Origin: Halomonas qaidamensis
GTDB taxonomy: Bacteria > Pseudomonadota > Gammaproteobacteria > Pseudomonadales > Halomonadaceae
Direction: 5' to 3'
NCBI RefSeq assembly: GCF_025917315.1
Contig: NZ_CP080627.1
Location: forward strand, 1,426,001-1,490,000
Length of the DNA: 64,000 nt
The notes under the pieces are model-generated. The model saw nothing but the letters and a program-made list of their open reading frames with translations. It was not told the DNA's origin and did not search any database. Shown piece by piece: positions 52,275-61,629 of the stretch; position 1 is the first letter of the stretch; each line of letters opens with the position of its first letter. The position numbers and the translations under genes were made by a program.

Positions 52275-52320
52275 TTAAGTATTAGTTAATGCAAAGCTTG
52301 CGTTAACGTTAGTCTGTTTG

Positions 52321-52352
52321 AAAACCGGTGGGCTATAGGCTCACCGGTTTTT
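52321..52352 (+). terminator. Terminator after the permease gene
   Basis: Arms AAAACCGGTG and CACCGGTTTT (52321-52330, 52342-52351) flank an 11-base GGCTATAGGCT loop and end in T residues. It separates the permease from cytochrome b561. Confidence 0.88.
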
Positions 52353-52467
52353 GTTGGAACAGTGCGTTCCACGATTGGCAACAAAACTCCATGCTCTTGT
52401 CATGATGTTGTTCGCTAAGCTCGCTAAAATAGTCATATTGTTGATTACTGAGGTCGAGGAACCGCAT

Positions 52468-52998
52468 ATGGCGCTAGCAGTGATGGATACTAATAAACGC
52501 TATGGAGTGGTCAGCCGCCTGCTCCACTGGGGGATGGCACTATTATTTGTATGGCAATTCAGCAGTGCTGCGGCGCGGGTGTTTTTTGAGGACACGCCGC
52601 TCGAGTCTTTTTTATGGGGTACTCACAGCCAAGTGGGCGTTGTGCTCCTGGCGCTTGTGGTCATGCGAGTCGCCTGGGCGTTAATCAATACATCGCGCCG
52701 TCCGCCATCCGTTAGCGTGATGGCTAAACTGGGTCATTTGGCGCTTTACGGGCTAATGATTGCGGTGCCGACCATCGCGCTGATTCGTCAGTACGGTTCA
52801 GGCCGAGCGCTAGATGTGTTTGGAATTAACCTAATGCCTGGCTTCGATGGTGAAAAAATTGCCTGGATGACAGATCTTGGCGGTTTGTTGCATGGTGAAC
52901 TCGGCTGGGCACTGCTGGCGTTGATTGTGGGACATGTGGTGATGGCAATTTTGCATCGAAAATTGACTAACCACGATGTGCTGTCACGCATGACTTAG
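52468..52998 (+). CDS. Cytochrome b561
   Basis: Four-helix diheme membrane cytochrome, 176 residues. Heme-ligand histidines are visible in VVSRLLHWGMALLFVWQF (helix 1), GTHSQVGVVLLALVVMRVAW (helix 2), LGHLALYGLMIAVPTIALI (helix 3) and GELGWALLALIVGHVVMAIL preceded by LLHGE (helix 4). Probably moves electrons from quinol or superoxide at the inner membrane. GAGGAA before ATG 52468 sets the start; upstream in-frame codons lie in the leader. Confidence 0.9.
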   Translation: MALAVMDTNKRYGVVSRLLHWGMALLFVWQFSSAAARVFFEDTPLESFLWGTHSQVGVVLLALVVMRVAWALINTSRRPPSVSVMAKLGHLALYGLMIAVPTIALIRQYGSGRALDVFGINLMPGFDGEKIAWMTDLGGLLHGELGWALLALIVGHVVMAILHRKLTNHDVLSRMT

Positions 52999-53027
52999 TG
53001 ATAAGGTGTTAGCTAATTAAGCGAACA

Positions 53028-53062
53028 AAAACGGCGCGTTCAATTGAACGCGCCGTTTTTTT
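53028..53062. terminator. Bidirectional terminator
   Basis: A perfect 14-bp stem AAAACGGCGCGTTC / GAACGCGCCGTTTT around AATT, with T on the plus side and A on the other, separates the convergent cytochrome b561 and VWA genes. Confidence 0.95.
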
Positions 53063-53103
53063 GGCTAGCGTCGAGGCAGGGGAAAGCGTTCGCCGTGACT
53101 GTG

Positions 53104-54282
53104 TTACTTGGCTAGCTCGCGCATCGCCGTCTCCAGGCCTTCCATGGTCATGGGGTACATACGGTCATCAATGACGTCGCGAATTAACTGGGTCGAATAG
53201 GTATATTCCCAGGCACTGGGTGGCATGGGGTTTAACCACGCCAAGCGTGGGAACGTCTCGGTTAAACGTTTCAACCACACGCCGCCTGGTTCGTCATTGA
53301 AGTGCTCTACGCTGCCGCCAGAGTGAGTAACTTCGTAAGGCGACATGGCGGCATCACCGACTACCACCACCTGATAGTCCGCCCCGTAGGTGTGCAACAC
53401 ATCCATGGTCGGGATGCGTTCGTTACGGCGCCGCATGTTATTGCGCCAAACCCCTTCATAAAGGCAGTTGTGGAAGTAATAATGTTCTAAATGCTTGAAT
53501 TCGGAACGTGCCGCTGAGAACAGCTCTTCGCAGACGCGAATATGATCATCCATCGACCCGCCGACATCTAAAAACAGCAGCACTTTAACCGCGTTATGAC
53601 GTTCGGGGCGCATTTGGATATTGAGCAGTCCCGCATCCCGCGCGGTTTCGCGTATGGTGCTGTCCACATCAAACTCATCCAATGCGCCTTGGCGGGCGAA
53701 CTTGCGCAGCCGCCGTAAGGCCATTTTGATATTGCGGGTGCCAAGTTCAAGCGAGTCATCATAATCGCGAAAGCGTCGCTCGTCCCACACCTTGGTGGCG
53801 CGACGGTGGCGCGAGCCATCCTGGCCAATGCGTATGCCTTCTGGATTGTAGCCATACGCCCCAAAAGGGCTGGTGCCACCGGTGCCAATCCACTTGTTGC
53901 CACCTGCATGGCGCTCTTTTTGCTCTTCTAGGCGCTTTTTAAAGGTCTCGATCAGCTCCTCAAGGCCGCCCAAGGATTCAATTTTGGCTTTCTCTTCGTC
54001 GCTGAGCTGTTTTTCAAATTCGCGCCGCAACCATTCATCGGGAATGAGCGCCTCAATGGCCGAATCCATGTCTTCAATGCCTTTAAACCAGGCAGCAAAG
54101 GCGCGGTCAAAGCGGTCAAAGTAGCGCTCATCTTTGACCATGACGGTACGCGCTACTTGATAAAACGCGTCCATATCGGCAAACACGACGCCTTGTTCTA
54201 CCACGGCGTGAAGGTCGAGCAATTCGCGCAGTGAAACGGGCACACCGGCACGTTTGAGGGCATCAAACAGACCAATAAACAT
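53104..54282 (-). CDS. VWA domain protein (CoxE-like)
   Basis: A 392-residue protein of the kind encoded beside MoxR ATPases. The N-terminal half is helical and charged; a Gly-rich linker (TGGTSPFGAYGYNPEGIRIG) precedes a C-terminal von Willebrand A domain with a MIDAS-like LLFLDVGGSMDDH near 237 (DxGGS instead of DxSxS). The MoxR partner lies immediately upstream with three bases between, so they form one operon. Such pairs act as chaperones inserting cofactors or activating complexes; the client here is unknown. Confidence 0.87.
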   Translation of the reverse strand: MFIGLFDALKRAGVPVSLRELLDLHAVVEQGVVFADMDAFYQVARTVMVKDERYFDRFDRAFAAWFKGIEDMDSAIEALIPDEWLRREFEKQLSDEEKAKIESLGGLEELIETFKKRLEEQKERHAGGNKWIGTGGTSPFGAYGYNPEGIRIGQDGSRHRRATKVWDERRFRDYDDSLELGTRNIKMALRRLRKFARQGALDEFDVDSTIRETARDAGLLNIQMRPERHNAVKVLLFLDVGGSMDDHIRVCEELFSAARSEFKHLEHYYFHNCLYEGVWRNNMRRRNERIPTMDVLHTYGADYQVVVVGDAAMSPYEVTHSGGSVEHFNDEPGGVWLKRLTETFPRLAWLNPMPPSAWEYTYSTQLIRDVIDDRMYPMTMEGLETAMRELAK

Positions 54283-54285
54283 GGC

Positions 54286-55140
54286 TTAGCGCCCCGTACT
54301 CTTTTGGCGACGCATCATGAACGCTAAGCGCTCTAGCAGGTGAGTATCCTGCTCGTTTTTAACTAGCGCGCCCGCCATTGGTGGCAGGGCTTTGGCTGGG
54401 TCGCGGTGATACAGCGCCTCCTGGGCCAGCTCGTCGGCCATGAGCAGCTTGAGCCAATCGACAAGCTCCGAGGTAGAGGGCTTTTTCTTGAGCCCTGGAG
54501 CGTTGCGTAGATCGAAAAACACTTCCAAAGCTTCGCCGACCAGCTTGGGGGCGATATCTGGGAAGTGGACATCCACAATGGCTTGCATGGTCTCGCGGTC
54601 GGGGAACTCGATGTAATGGAAAAAGCAGCGACGCAGGAAGGCGTCAGGCAGTTCTTTTTCGTTATTTGAGGTGATCACGATAATCGGGCGCTGTTCGGCG
54701 CGGATGGTTTCGCCGGTTTCATAAACATGAAACTCCATACGATCCAGCTCTTGCAGCAGGTCATTGGGAAACTCGATATCCGCTTTGTCGATTTCATCAA
54801 TCAGCAGAACCACGCGCTCGCCCGCGGTGAAGGCTTCCCACAGCTTGCCGGGCTTGATGTAGTTACCGACATTTTCCACCCCTTCAACGCCCAGCTGGGA
54901 ATCGCGCAGGCGGCTGACCGCATCATACTCATAAAGCCCTTGGGCGGCTTTGGTGCTGGACTTGATATGCCAAGTAATCAGCTTAGTGCCCAGGGATTCA
55001 GCGAGTTCCTCGGCCAGCAGGGTTTTACCGGTGCCGGGTTCGCCTTTAATAAGCAGTGGACGCTGCAGCACGACCGCAGCGTTGACCGCCTGTTTGAGTG
55101 CATCAGTTGCGATGTAAGAAGAGGTAGAATCAAACGCCAT
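54286..55140 (-). CDS. MoxR family AAA+ ATPase
   Basis: A 284-residue AAA+ ATPase, partner of the VWA protein. Walker A GEPGTGKTLLAEELAESLG near residue 33, Walker B RVVLLIDEIDKADIEFPNDL near 105, sensor 1 PIIVITSNNEKELPDAFLRR near 150 and the arginine fingers LRRCFFHYIEFP follow in order. GAGG eight bases before ATG 55140 overrides a longer frame to 55221. First gene of the MoxR-VWA unit. Confidence 0.92.
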   Translation of the reverse strand: MAFDSTSSYIATDALKQAVNAAVVLQRPLLIKGEPGTGKTLLAEELAESLGTKLITWHIKSSTKAAQGLYEYDAVSRLRDSQLGVEGVENVGNYIKPGKLWEAFTAGERVVLLIDEIDKADIEFPNDLLQELDRMEFHVYETGETIRAEQRPIIVITSNNEKELPDAFLRRCFFHYIEFPDRETMQAIVDVHFPDIAPKLVGEALEVFFDLRNAPGLKKKPSTSELVDWLKLLMADELAQEALYHRDPAKALPPMAGALVKNEQDTHLLERLAFMMRRQKSTGR

Positions 55141-55247
55141 GGGGAGTGCCTCGGCTTGTCGAAACGAGTTGTTGAAAAATAGATTCAAACAAGTGTACGT
55201 GAGGGTAAACCCCAAGGCCAACTAACGACAGCTTCTATGCAGTCAGC

Positions 55248-55433
55248 TCAAGGTGTTTGTTCATTTTTGGTTATCTGCGCTAAGTAATCCACATCGTGCT
55301 TATGTAGGTAGTCACGTATTAGTTGTCGCACTACTTGCGAGGGCGTCAGATCCTGTGATGCACATAGCTTTTCAAAGGCCTGTTTCTTTTGAGGATCTAT
55401 GAGCAGCGTGAGCCGAGCAGTCTTCTTTTCCAT
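55248..55433 (-). CDS. Ribbon-helix-helix DNA-binding protein
   Basis: A 61-residue CopG/Arc-like protein: beta strand KTARLTLLIDPQ, helix KKQAFEKLCASQ, turn DLTPSQ and helix VVRQLIRDYLHKH. GGAGAG sits eight bases before ATG 55433 (an ATG two codons earlier has no spacing). It faces the SulP gene across 243 bases that hold two palindromes with the same half-site. Likely a repressor of itself and of sulP; no toxin gene is beside it. Confidence 0.8.
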   Translation of the reverse strand: MEKKTARLTLLIDPQKKQAFEKLCASQDLTPSQVVRQLIRDYLHKHDVDYLAQITKNEQTP

Positions 55434-55449
55434 TACCATCTCTCCATAA

Positions 55450-55470
55450 CATTAACATTTAATGTTAATG
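55450..55470. promoter_or_regulatory. Palindromic operator next to the ribbon-helix-helix gene
   Basis: CATTAACATT and its near-complement TAATGTTAATG form a 21-bp palindrome 17 bases upstream of the small regulator's start. The half-site is the same as in 55551-55569, as expected for autoregulation by a ribbon-helix-helix dimer. Confidence 0.75.
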
Positions 55471-55550
55471 CGCTATCTTTGTTATCGCAATGACTTAGCC
55501 GTCACCACACTAGAGAGTATCTTGTGTCAATTGCATAAAATTATAACCAC

Positions 55551-55569
55551 ATGTTAATGTCATTAACAT
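55551..55569. promoter_or_regulatory. Second palindromic operator before sulP
   Basis: ATGTTAATG-T-CATTAACAT is a perfect 19-bp palindrome with the same half-site as 55450-55470, about 82 bases from it on the sulP side. Confidence 0.75.
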
Positions 55570-55676
55570 AATTACGCTCTCTAGGCCGACTGCTTTGGGC
55601 AACGCTTTCCCGGCAAATGTGCTGCATTGCAGAGAGATCGATTGCCAAGATGGGTGACTATAAAGAGGGCTAGCGT

Positions 55677-57430
55677 ATGTCGCGCCAAAAATTTCCCGTT
55701 AACTTTCCTATTGCCACTGGGCTTCGCGCCGCGTGGCGGGACGGTTATGGATTCGCTGATTTACGCAGAGATGTGATGGCAGGCCTCACCGTTGGTACCG
55801 TGGCAGTGCCTCTGTCAATGGCCTTGGCAATCGCTACAGGAGTGCCCCCTCAGCACATGGTCTTTACACCGCGATTGTTGCGGGTGCCATCATCGCGCTA
55901 ACGGGCGGTGCCCGTTTCAACGTGTCTGGCCCGACGGCTGCCTTTGTCGTCATCCTTTTCCCGATTGTCCAGCAGTACGGGCTAGGCGGTTTGCTCATAG
56001 CATCAATGATGGCTGGCGTTATCTTGATACTGCTAGGCGTTACCCGGATGGGCCGACTGATTCAATTTGTTCCTTACCCAGTCGTGCTTGGATTTACAGC
56101 AGGCATCGCTGTTGTGATTGCCGTTCTGCAGGTGCCGGATTTCCTCGGCCTGGAAACAGGTAAGCTTGGTGAGCACTTTGTCGAGAATGTCACCGTTATC
56201 GTCTCTTCCATGCCCACGTTAAACCCGCTTGAACTGAGCGTGGGCGCCTTCACGTTGATCGTCATGCTTATCTGGCCACGCCTACACATACCCATCCCTG
56301 CGCCTCTTGTGGGGTTAGCTGTCGGGGCGTTTGTCGCTTATGGGATGAACCATTGGTTGAGTGGTCCCGGCGTGGGAAATGCTGTGGAAACGATAGCGAC
56401 CCGTTTTACCTGGGAAATAAATGGAGAAACAGGTCATGGAATCCCGCCAATCGCGCCAACGTTGATGGCCCCTTGGCGTTTGCCAGGGGTCGATGGTGAG
56501 CCTCTGCAGTTAAGCTTTGAACTGATACGGGCACTTTTAGGCCCAGCGTTTGCTATTGCGATGCTGGGAGCTATCGAATCGTTGTTATGCGCGGTTGTGG
56601 CAGATGGTTTGACGAAGACCAAGCACGACCCCAATGCTGAGCTGATCGGCCAGGGGTTGGGAAATATTGTTGCACCTCTTTTTGGTGGCATCACCGCAAC
56701 GGCTGCGATTGCGCGCACGGCCACCAACATTCGTAGTGGGGCCCGCTCACCGATATCTGCTGTGATTCATGCGTTCGTTGTTTTACTTGCAGTCGTTGCA
56801 CTTGCTGGGCTGCTCGGTTTGGTGCCTATGGCAGCCCTTGCCGCACTGCTGTTTATCATCGCGTGGAATATGAGTGAGGCACGTCACTTCCTGAAAACGC
56901 TACGTTCAGCCCCTCCAGGGGATGTGAGTATCCTTGTGATATGTTTTGGCTTAACCGTGCTTTTCGATATGGTTCTGGCCGTTGCGGTGGGCGTTGGGTT
57001 GGCCGCTGCTCTGTTCATCCGAAGAATGTCCATGCTGACTCAGACTGATCAAATTGATGTTGACCATCACTCTACAAACCATGGGCTGCCCGCAAAGGTG
57101 GCAGTTTATGACATTAATGGCCCGCTGTTTTTTGGGGCTGCGGAAAAAGCGCTTAAATCACTGCATCTGATCGACCCGGCGATTGAAACAGTCATTATCG
57201 ATATGCACGATGTGCCAAGTATGGATGGCACCGCCATTGTGGCTTTTCAGTCATTAATCGCTGAAATGAAGCATCAGGGCGTTAGACTGATTATCGTCGG
57301 CTTGAAAACAAGAATCATCGTTAAATTGCGCCGTGCTGGTATTCACAAGGTGGCTGGGTCATTGACGTACTGTCGTCATTTGGAACAAGCAAGCGTCGTG
57401 GCCCAACGCTGGCAGAAAGAGCACGCTTGA
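55677..57430 (+). pseudogene. SulP family anion transporter with STAS domain, frameshifted
   Basis: An inner-membrane SLC26/SulP transporter (sulfate, bicarbonate or dicarboxylate type) split into two frames. The first ends at 55901; the second carries the rest. The family sequence GVPPQHGLYTAIVAGAIIAL is restored by removing two bases at the CACA run (55854-55857), giving about 583 residues with N-terminal FADLRRDVMAGLTVG, FNVSGPTAAFVVIL, ten or more membrane segments and a C-terminal STAS domain (AVYDINGPLFFGAAEKAL then VIIDMHDVPSMDGTAIVAF). GAGGG precedes the ATG. The rest of the gene is undamaged, so the event is recent or a sequence error. Confidence 0.88.
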
Positions 57431-57502
57431 TCGTCTGTCTAGTCGATTCTGTTTAACAGCACAGCACTCCTAAAGGCCGATAAGCGCGTCAGTGTCGATT
57501 TA

Positions 57503-59518
57503 TCATCCTTGCCAATTGGGGGGCACTATTCCTTGGCGCTGCATTTGCCGGTAGACCGTAGGCCGTGAAACGCCTAGTGCACGGGCAACCGCGCTAATAT
57601 TCCAGTGGTGTTGCTTGAGCAGGTGGGTAAGTGAGCCTGGCTGAGATTCACTGACATCGGCTACAAGCTGCGTCGCTTCGTGGCGAGTAATTCGTTGGCT
57701 AAGGCACTGTTCTGGCAGGTCGTGAACGGTTATTTCGTCACTTTCTGAGGTTGCCAGGGCAAAGGCGAGGGCATTTTTAAGCTGACGAATATTGCCGGGC
57801 CAGGAGTAGGCGAGTAGTGCACTGATGGCATCTGCGCGCAGGCGCGGCGATACGTGCGTGGCGCGTTCGGTGGCGATGTCTTCAAATACGCGGCGAATAA
57901 CATACAGTTTATCGGCGCGTTCACGTAATGCGGGTAAGCGCAGCTGCGCGCCGTTAAGCCGGTAATAGAGGTCTTCGCGGAATTCTCCTTGCTGAATCAT
58001 TTCTTCGATATGTCGATGGGTTGCTGTAATAACGCGAATGTCGATTTTTACTGGCGTGTTAGCGCCTAGCGGCATGACTTCCCGTTCGGCCAGCACGCGT
58101 AACAGCCTAGTTTGTAGCGCTAACGGCATATCGCCGATTTCGTCTAGAAACAGCGTGCCTCCATGGGCCTGAGGAATAAGCCCACGCATCCCTTTTGAAC
58201 GGCCACCGGTAAAGGCGCCAGGTTCGTAGCCAAACAGTTCGCTTTCAATCAATGACTCGGGAATGGCCGCACAATTAACCGCAATAAACGGTTGTTTGGC
58301 GCGATTGCCGCTTTCATGCAGTGCGCGTGCGACCACCTCTTTGCCGGTGCCGGTTTCGCCGCTAATCAATACGTTAACGTTGGTTTCATTGCGCAAACGT
58401 TCGGCCAGCTTTTGCACTTTGCGCATGGCGGGATCGTCGGCACCCAGCCGGGCTAAGGGTTCCGGCAGTTCAGAAGCAGGCGGTGTTGTCCGTTGTGCCA
58501 TGCGGGGGCGGCGGGGTTCCAGCAGGCTAATAAAGTGGATGGTGTTGCTGGCGCGAGCGCGGAAGGCACGCAATTGATCATCAGTACCGCTATTAATACT
58601 GAGTATATCGGCGATCTCACACTCAAATAGTTCACCCAGCATTGGGGTGTGATTTGCAGACCACGGTGGCCAGCGATGCTGGTGCTCGGCGATGAGTTCG
58701 CGGCCTACGGCGTTGGCGGCGATCACCTGTCCATTCTCTTCAATGGCAATTAAGCCACGCCCGTTGACGTGGACAAATTCTCGGGAAGTATCTAGACGCA
58801 CCATCAGGCAGTCGCGGTAGCGCTGAAGAAAATAGGCATCCTCAATCATGCGTGCATAAAGCGTTACTAGCGATAGGCTGAAATTCTGACTTTCGTGTTG
58901 CGTAGGTGACTGCAGCGCGGAGATATCTAACACGGCCATCACATTACCCTGAGGGTCAGCAATGGGGGCGGCGGTGCAGGTCAGTGAAATATGGGAAGCA
59001 TCGAAGTGTTCCTGGCGGTGGCAGATGATGGCCTGGCGATCATGTAAACAGGTGCCAACAGCGCAGGTGCCAGCAAAGCGTTCGTCCCAGTCAGCGCCCA
59101 AGTAGAGGCCTGCTTTGCGTAATTGCTGATCCTGGTTGGGATCACCGCGAAACTCAACGGTAATGCCGCGGTGGTCGGTGACCAGTAGCACGTAGCCAAG
59201 CTGGGCTATTTGTCCATAGAGCTGGTCGACCCCGGCGCGGGCGACATGCAGTAACTCGTCAACAGACTCGCGGTGCTCAATCAGGGTTTGCTGAGGCACT
59301 ACCCGTGCTGGGCGTGGGTGAGTGGGGTCTAGCTGATAGTCATTTAGGCAGCGCAGCCAGGAACGACGAATGGTGGCCTGTGCAGGTAAGCAGGGGGCGT
59401 CTAGCCCTTCACCGAGCTGAAAAATATGCTCGATATGTCGACGCTGTTCAGACTGAAGCTGTGTAGTTGCCTGAAACTGTTTAGTGGCGTGCGTGTGATG
59501 CAGCATGGCGTTACTCAT
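57503..59518 (-). CDS. acoR: Sigma-54-dependent activator (AcoR-like)
   Basis: A 671-residue enhancer-binding protein. The N-terminal sensor is GAF-like (about residues 60-215) followed by a PAS-like segment (NGRGLIAIEENGQVIAANAV near 252). The AAA+ domain has Walker A SGETGTGKE near 386, the sigma-54 contact loop GAFTGG and Walker B GGTLFLDEIGDMPL; a Fis-type helix-turn-helix (ISAVARALGVSRPTVYRQMQ) ends it. AcoR controls acetoin catabolism in other bacteria. It diverges from a monooxygenase/butanediol dehydrogenase operon with a sigma-54 promoter, which fits that role. The symbol is by resemblance. Confidence 0.87.
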   Translation of the reverse strand: MSNAMLHHTHATKQFQATTQLQSEQRRHIEHIFQLGEGLDAPCLPAQATIRRSWLRCLNDYQLDPTHPRPARVVPQQTLIEHRESVDELLHVARAGVDQLYGQIAQLGYVLLVTDHRGITVEFRGDPNQDQQLRKAGLYLGADWDERFAGTCAVGTCLHDRQAIICHRQEHFDASHISLTCTAAPIADPQGNVMAVLDISALQSPTQHESQNFSLSLVTLYARMIEDAYFLQRYRDCLMVRLDTSREFVHVNGRGLIAIEENGQVIAANAVGRELIAEHQHRWPPWSANHTPMLGELFECEIADILSINSGTDDQLRAFRARASNTIHFISLLEPRRPRMAQRTTPPASELPEPLARLGADDPAMRKVQKLAERLRNETNVNVLISGETGTGKEVVARALHESGNRAKQPFIAVNCAAIPESLIESELFGYEPGAFTGGRSKGMRGLIPQAHGGTLFLDEIGDMPLALQTRLLRVLAEREVMPLGANTPVKIDIRVITATHRHIEEMIQQGEFREDLYYRLNGAQLRLPALRERADKLYVIRRVFEDIATERATHVSPRLRADAISALLAYSWPGNIRQLKNALAFALATSESDEITVHDLPEQCLSQRITRHEATQLVADVSESQPGSLTHLLKQHHWNISAVARALGVSRPTVYRQMQRQGIVPPNWQG

Positions 59519-59527
59519 TGGGCGCTG

Positions 59528-59538
59528 TTGTTATTGTT
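59528..59538 (-). promoter_or_regulatory. Hfq/Crc CA motif before the AcoR-like gene
   Basis: On the minus strand AACAATAACAA lies 10-20 bases before the regulator's ATG, an exact match to the Hfq/Crc catabolite motif and close enough to cover the ribosome site. Confidence 0.62.
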
Positions 59539-59725
59539 CTTTTAGCCTATGCGCTTTGCCCCCAGAGTCAACGTGGGCTGCTTACGCCGTTAGTCGTGCG
59601 TTACACCTGTAACGTTTAGCTGTAAACAGCGTGACAGGTGTACGACTCTTTCGCTGTTTTATCTATTTGTCTGCATGTAAATAAATTATATATTTTTCAA
59701 TTGCTTATTTTTTATATGGTTGGTT

Positions 59726-59741
59726 TGGCACGGCGGCTGCT
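59726..59741 (+). promoter_or_regulatory. Sigma-54 promoter of the monooxygenase operon
   Basis: TGGCACG-GCGG-CTGCT matches the -24/-12 consensus TGGCACG-N4-TTGCW with one change; GG and GC are 12 bases apart. Transcription would start near 59753. The divergent sigma-54 activator gene is the likely driver. Confidence 0.82.
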
Positions 59742-59768
59742 ATGTATTGGGTGCATCACCGTTAACTC

Positions 59769-59779
59769 AACAATAACAA
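59769..59779 (+). promoter_or_regulatory. Hfq/Crc CA motif before the monooxygenase gene
   Basis: AACAATAACAA is located within the predicted leader, 20 bases before ATG 59800. Exact consensus copy, same as those before the regulator gene and the permease gene. Confidence 0.62.
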
Positions 59780-59799
59780 CTGCACATGGGGTACCCGCT

Positions 59800-61614
59800 A
59801 TGTCAACGATAAAGGCACAAGGCCCGCAAGCCGCCACGGCAACTGTTCAAGGGTGGCTTCGCGATTTTGATGCTGCCCTTCAAGGCCAGGATGTTGAGCG
59901 CGTGCTGTCTCTGTTTGGAGACGAGTGCTACTGGCGTGACTTCCTTACGTTTACCTGGAATTTAAAAACTTGCGAAGGCAAAGATGAAATTCAGGCCATG
60001 CTCAATGCCACGCTCAATAACGCACAGCCTACGGATTGGCAGTTAGACGGCGAAGCCACTGAAAACGGCGACATCTATGATGCGTGGTTTACTTTCAAAA
60101 CAGCGGTTGCCAGTGGTAAAGGCTATTTGCGTCTTAAAGAAGGCAAGTGTTGGACGCTGTTAACCACCATGCAAGCGCTGAATGACTACCCTGAGCAGTG
60201 CAATCACCATCGCCCAAAAGGGGCCGAACACGGTGCCAATAAGCAGCGTGAAACGTGGTTAGAGTCACGACAGCGTGAAGAAGCTGAGCTTGGCTACACT
60301 CGGCAGCCGTATTGCGTGATTATTGGCGGCGGCCAGGGTGGCATTGGCTTAGGCGCACGGCTAAGGCAGCTGGGCGTGCCAACAATCATCATTGAGCGAA
60401 ACGAGCGCGCGGGAGATTCCTGGCGTAACCGCTATAAGTCACTCTGCTTGCACGATCCAGTGTGGTACGACCACCTTCCCTATATTCCATTCCCAGATAA
60501 CTGGCCTGTGTTTGCCCCTAAAGACAAAGTGGGCGACTGGTTGGAAATGTACACAAAAGTGATGGAGCTCAATTATTGGAGTTCCACTGAGTGTCAGAAT
60601 GCTAGCTATGACGAGGCCGCAGGGGAGTGGGTGGTTAAGGTTAAGCGCAACGGCGAGGAGATCACGCTACGACCCAAACAGTTAGTGATGGCTACCGGTA
60701 TGTCTGGGATGCCCAATGTGCCGACATTTCCAGGGGCGGAAAGCTTTGAAGGTGAGCAGCAGCACTCTAGCCAGCACCCAGGGCCGGATGCCTATAAAGG
60801 CAAGAAATGCGTCATCGTGGGCTCAAACAACTCGGCCCACGATATTGCCGCAGCGCTGTGGGAGCACGATGCTGATGTCACCATGCTGCAGCGTTCATCG
60901 ACCCATATTGTGAAGTCTGATTCGCTGATGGAAGAGGTGCTAGGGCCGCTTTATTCGGAAGAGGCGGTGGCAAGTGGGCTAACCCATGAAAAAGCCGATC
61001 TGGTGTTTGCCTCGATCCCGTACAAAGTATTACCGGATTTCCAGCGCCTCGCCTTTGAGGCGATTAAAAAGCGCGATGCCGAGTTTTATCAGAAGCTTGA
61101 GAACGCAGGCTTTATGCTTGATTTCGGTGACGATGAATCGGGGCTGTTTTTGAAGTATTTGCGCCGTGGTTCAGGCTATTACATTGATGTAGGGGCTTGC
61201 GATTTGGTCGCCAGTGGCGACATCAAACTGCGCAGCGGCGTGGGCATCGAACGCATTAACCCGCACTCCATCACGCTGACAGATGGCAGCGAGCTTGAGG
61301 CTGACCTGATTATCTATGCCACCGGTTATGGCTCGATGAATGGCTGGGCGGCACGGCTTATTTCTCAAGAAGTGGCCGATAAAGTCGGTAAGTGTTGGGG
61401 GTTAGGTTCCGACACCACTAAAGACCCCGGTCCATGGGAAGGTGAACTGCGCAATATGTGGAAACCCACTCAGCAAGAGGCACTGTGGTTCCATGGCGGC
61501 AACCTACACCAGTCGCGGCACTACTCACGCTATCTAGCGCTGCAGCTAAAAGCCCGTATGGAAGGGTTAGACACCCCTGTTTATGGCCTGCAGCCAGTTC
61601 ATCACAGAGCATAA
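59800..61614 (+). CDS. Flavin-containing monooxygenase with NTF2-like N-terminal domain
   Basis: A 604-residue FAD/NADPH enzyme. Residues 1-150 form an NTF2/SnoaL-like domain (WLRDFDAALQGQDVERVLSL); FAD-binding GGGQGGIGLGARL is near 182, NADPH-binding VIVGSNNSAHDIAAAL near 340, with a Baeyer-Villiger-like FEGEQQHSSQHPG between and the ATGYG motif near 505. It probably oxygenates a ketone or related small molecule. The frame is open from 59638, but the sigma-54 promoter lies inside that stretch, so ATG 59800 is the start. First gene of a two-gene operon with a butanediol dehydrogenase. Confidence 0.85.
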   Translation: MSTIKAQGPQAATATVQGWLRDFDAALQGQDVERVLSLFGDECYWRDFLTFTWNLKTCEGKDEIQAMLNATLNNAQPTDWQLDGEATENGDIYDAWFTFKTAVASGKGYLRLKEGKCWTLLTTMQALNDYPEQCNHHRPKGAEHGANKQRETWLESRQREEAELGYTRQPYCVIIGGGQGGIGLGARLRQLGVPTIIIERNERAGDSWRNRYKSLCLHDPVWYDHLPYIPFPDNWPVFAPKDKVGDWLEMYTKVMELNYWSSTECQNASYDEAAGEWVVKVKRNGEEITLRPKQLVMATGMSGMPNVPTFPGAESFEGEQQHSSQHPGPDAYKGKKCVIVGSNNSAHDIAAALWEHDADVTMLQRSSTHIVKSDSLMEEVLGPLYSEEAVASGLTHEKADLVFASIPYKVLPDFQRLAFEAIKKRDAEFYQKLENAGFMLDFGDDESGLFLKYLRRGSGYYIDVGACDLVASGDIKLRSGVGIERINPHSITLTDGSELEADLIIYATGYGSMNGWAARLISQEVADKVGKCWGLGSDTTKDPGPWEGELRNMWKPTQQEALWFHGGNLHQSRHYSRYLALQLKARMEGLDTPVYGLQPVHHRA

Positions 61615-61629
61615 GAGAAGGAGTAGCAA

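Noticed and set aside
59638..59799. Extended N-terminus of the flavin monooxygenase
   Set aside because: The stretch contains the sigma-54 promoter and the Hfq/Crc motif, so it lies mostly before the transcription start; ATG 59800 gives the family N-terminus.
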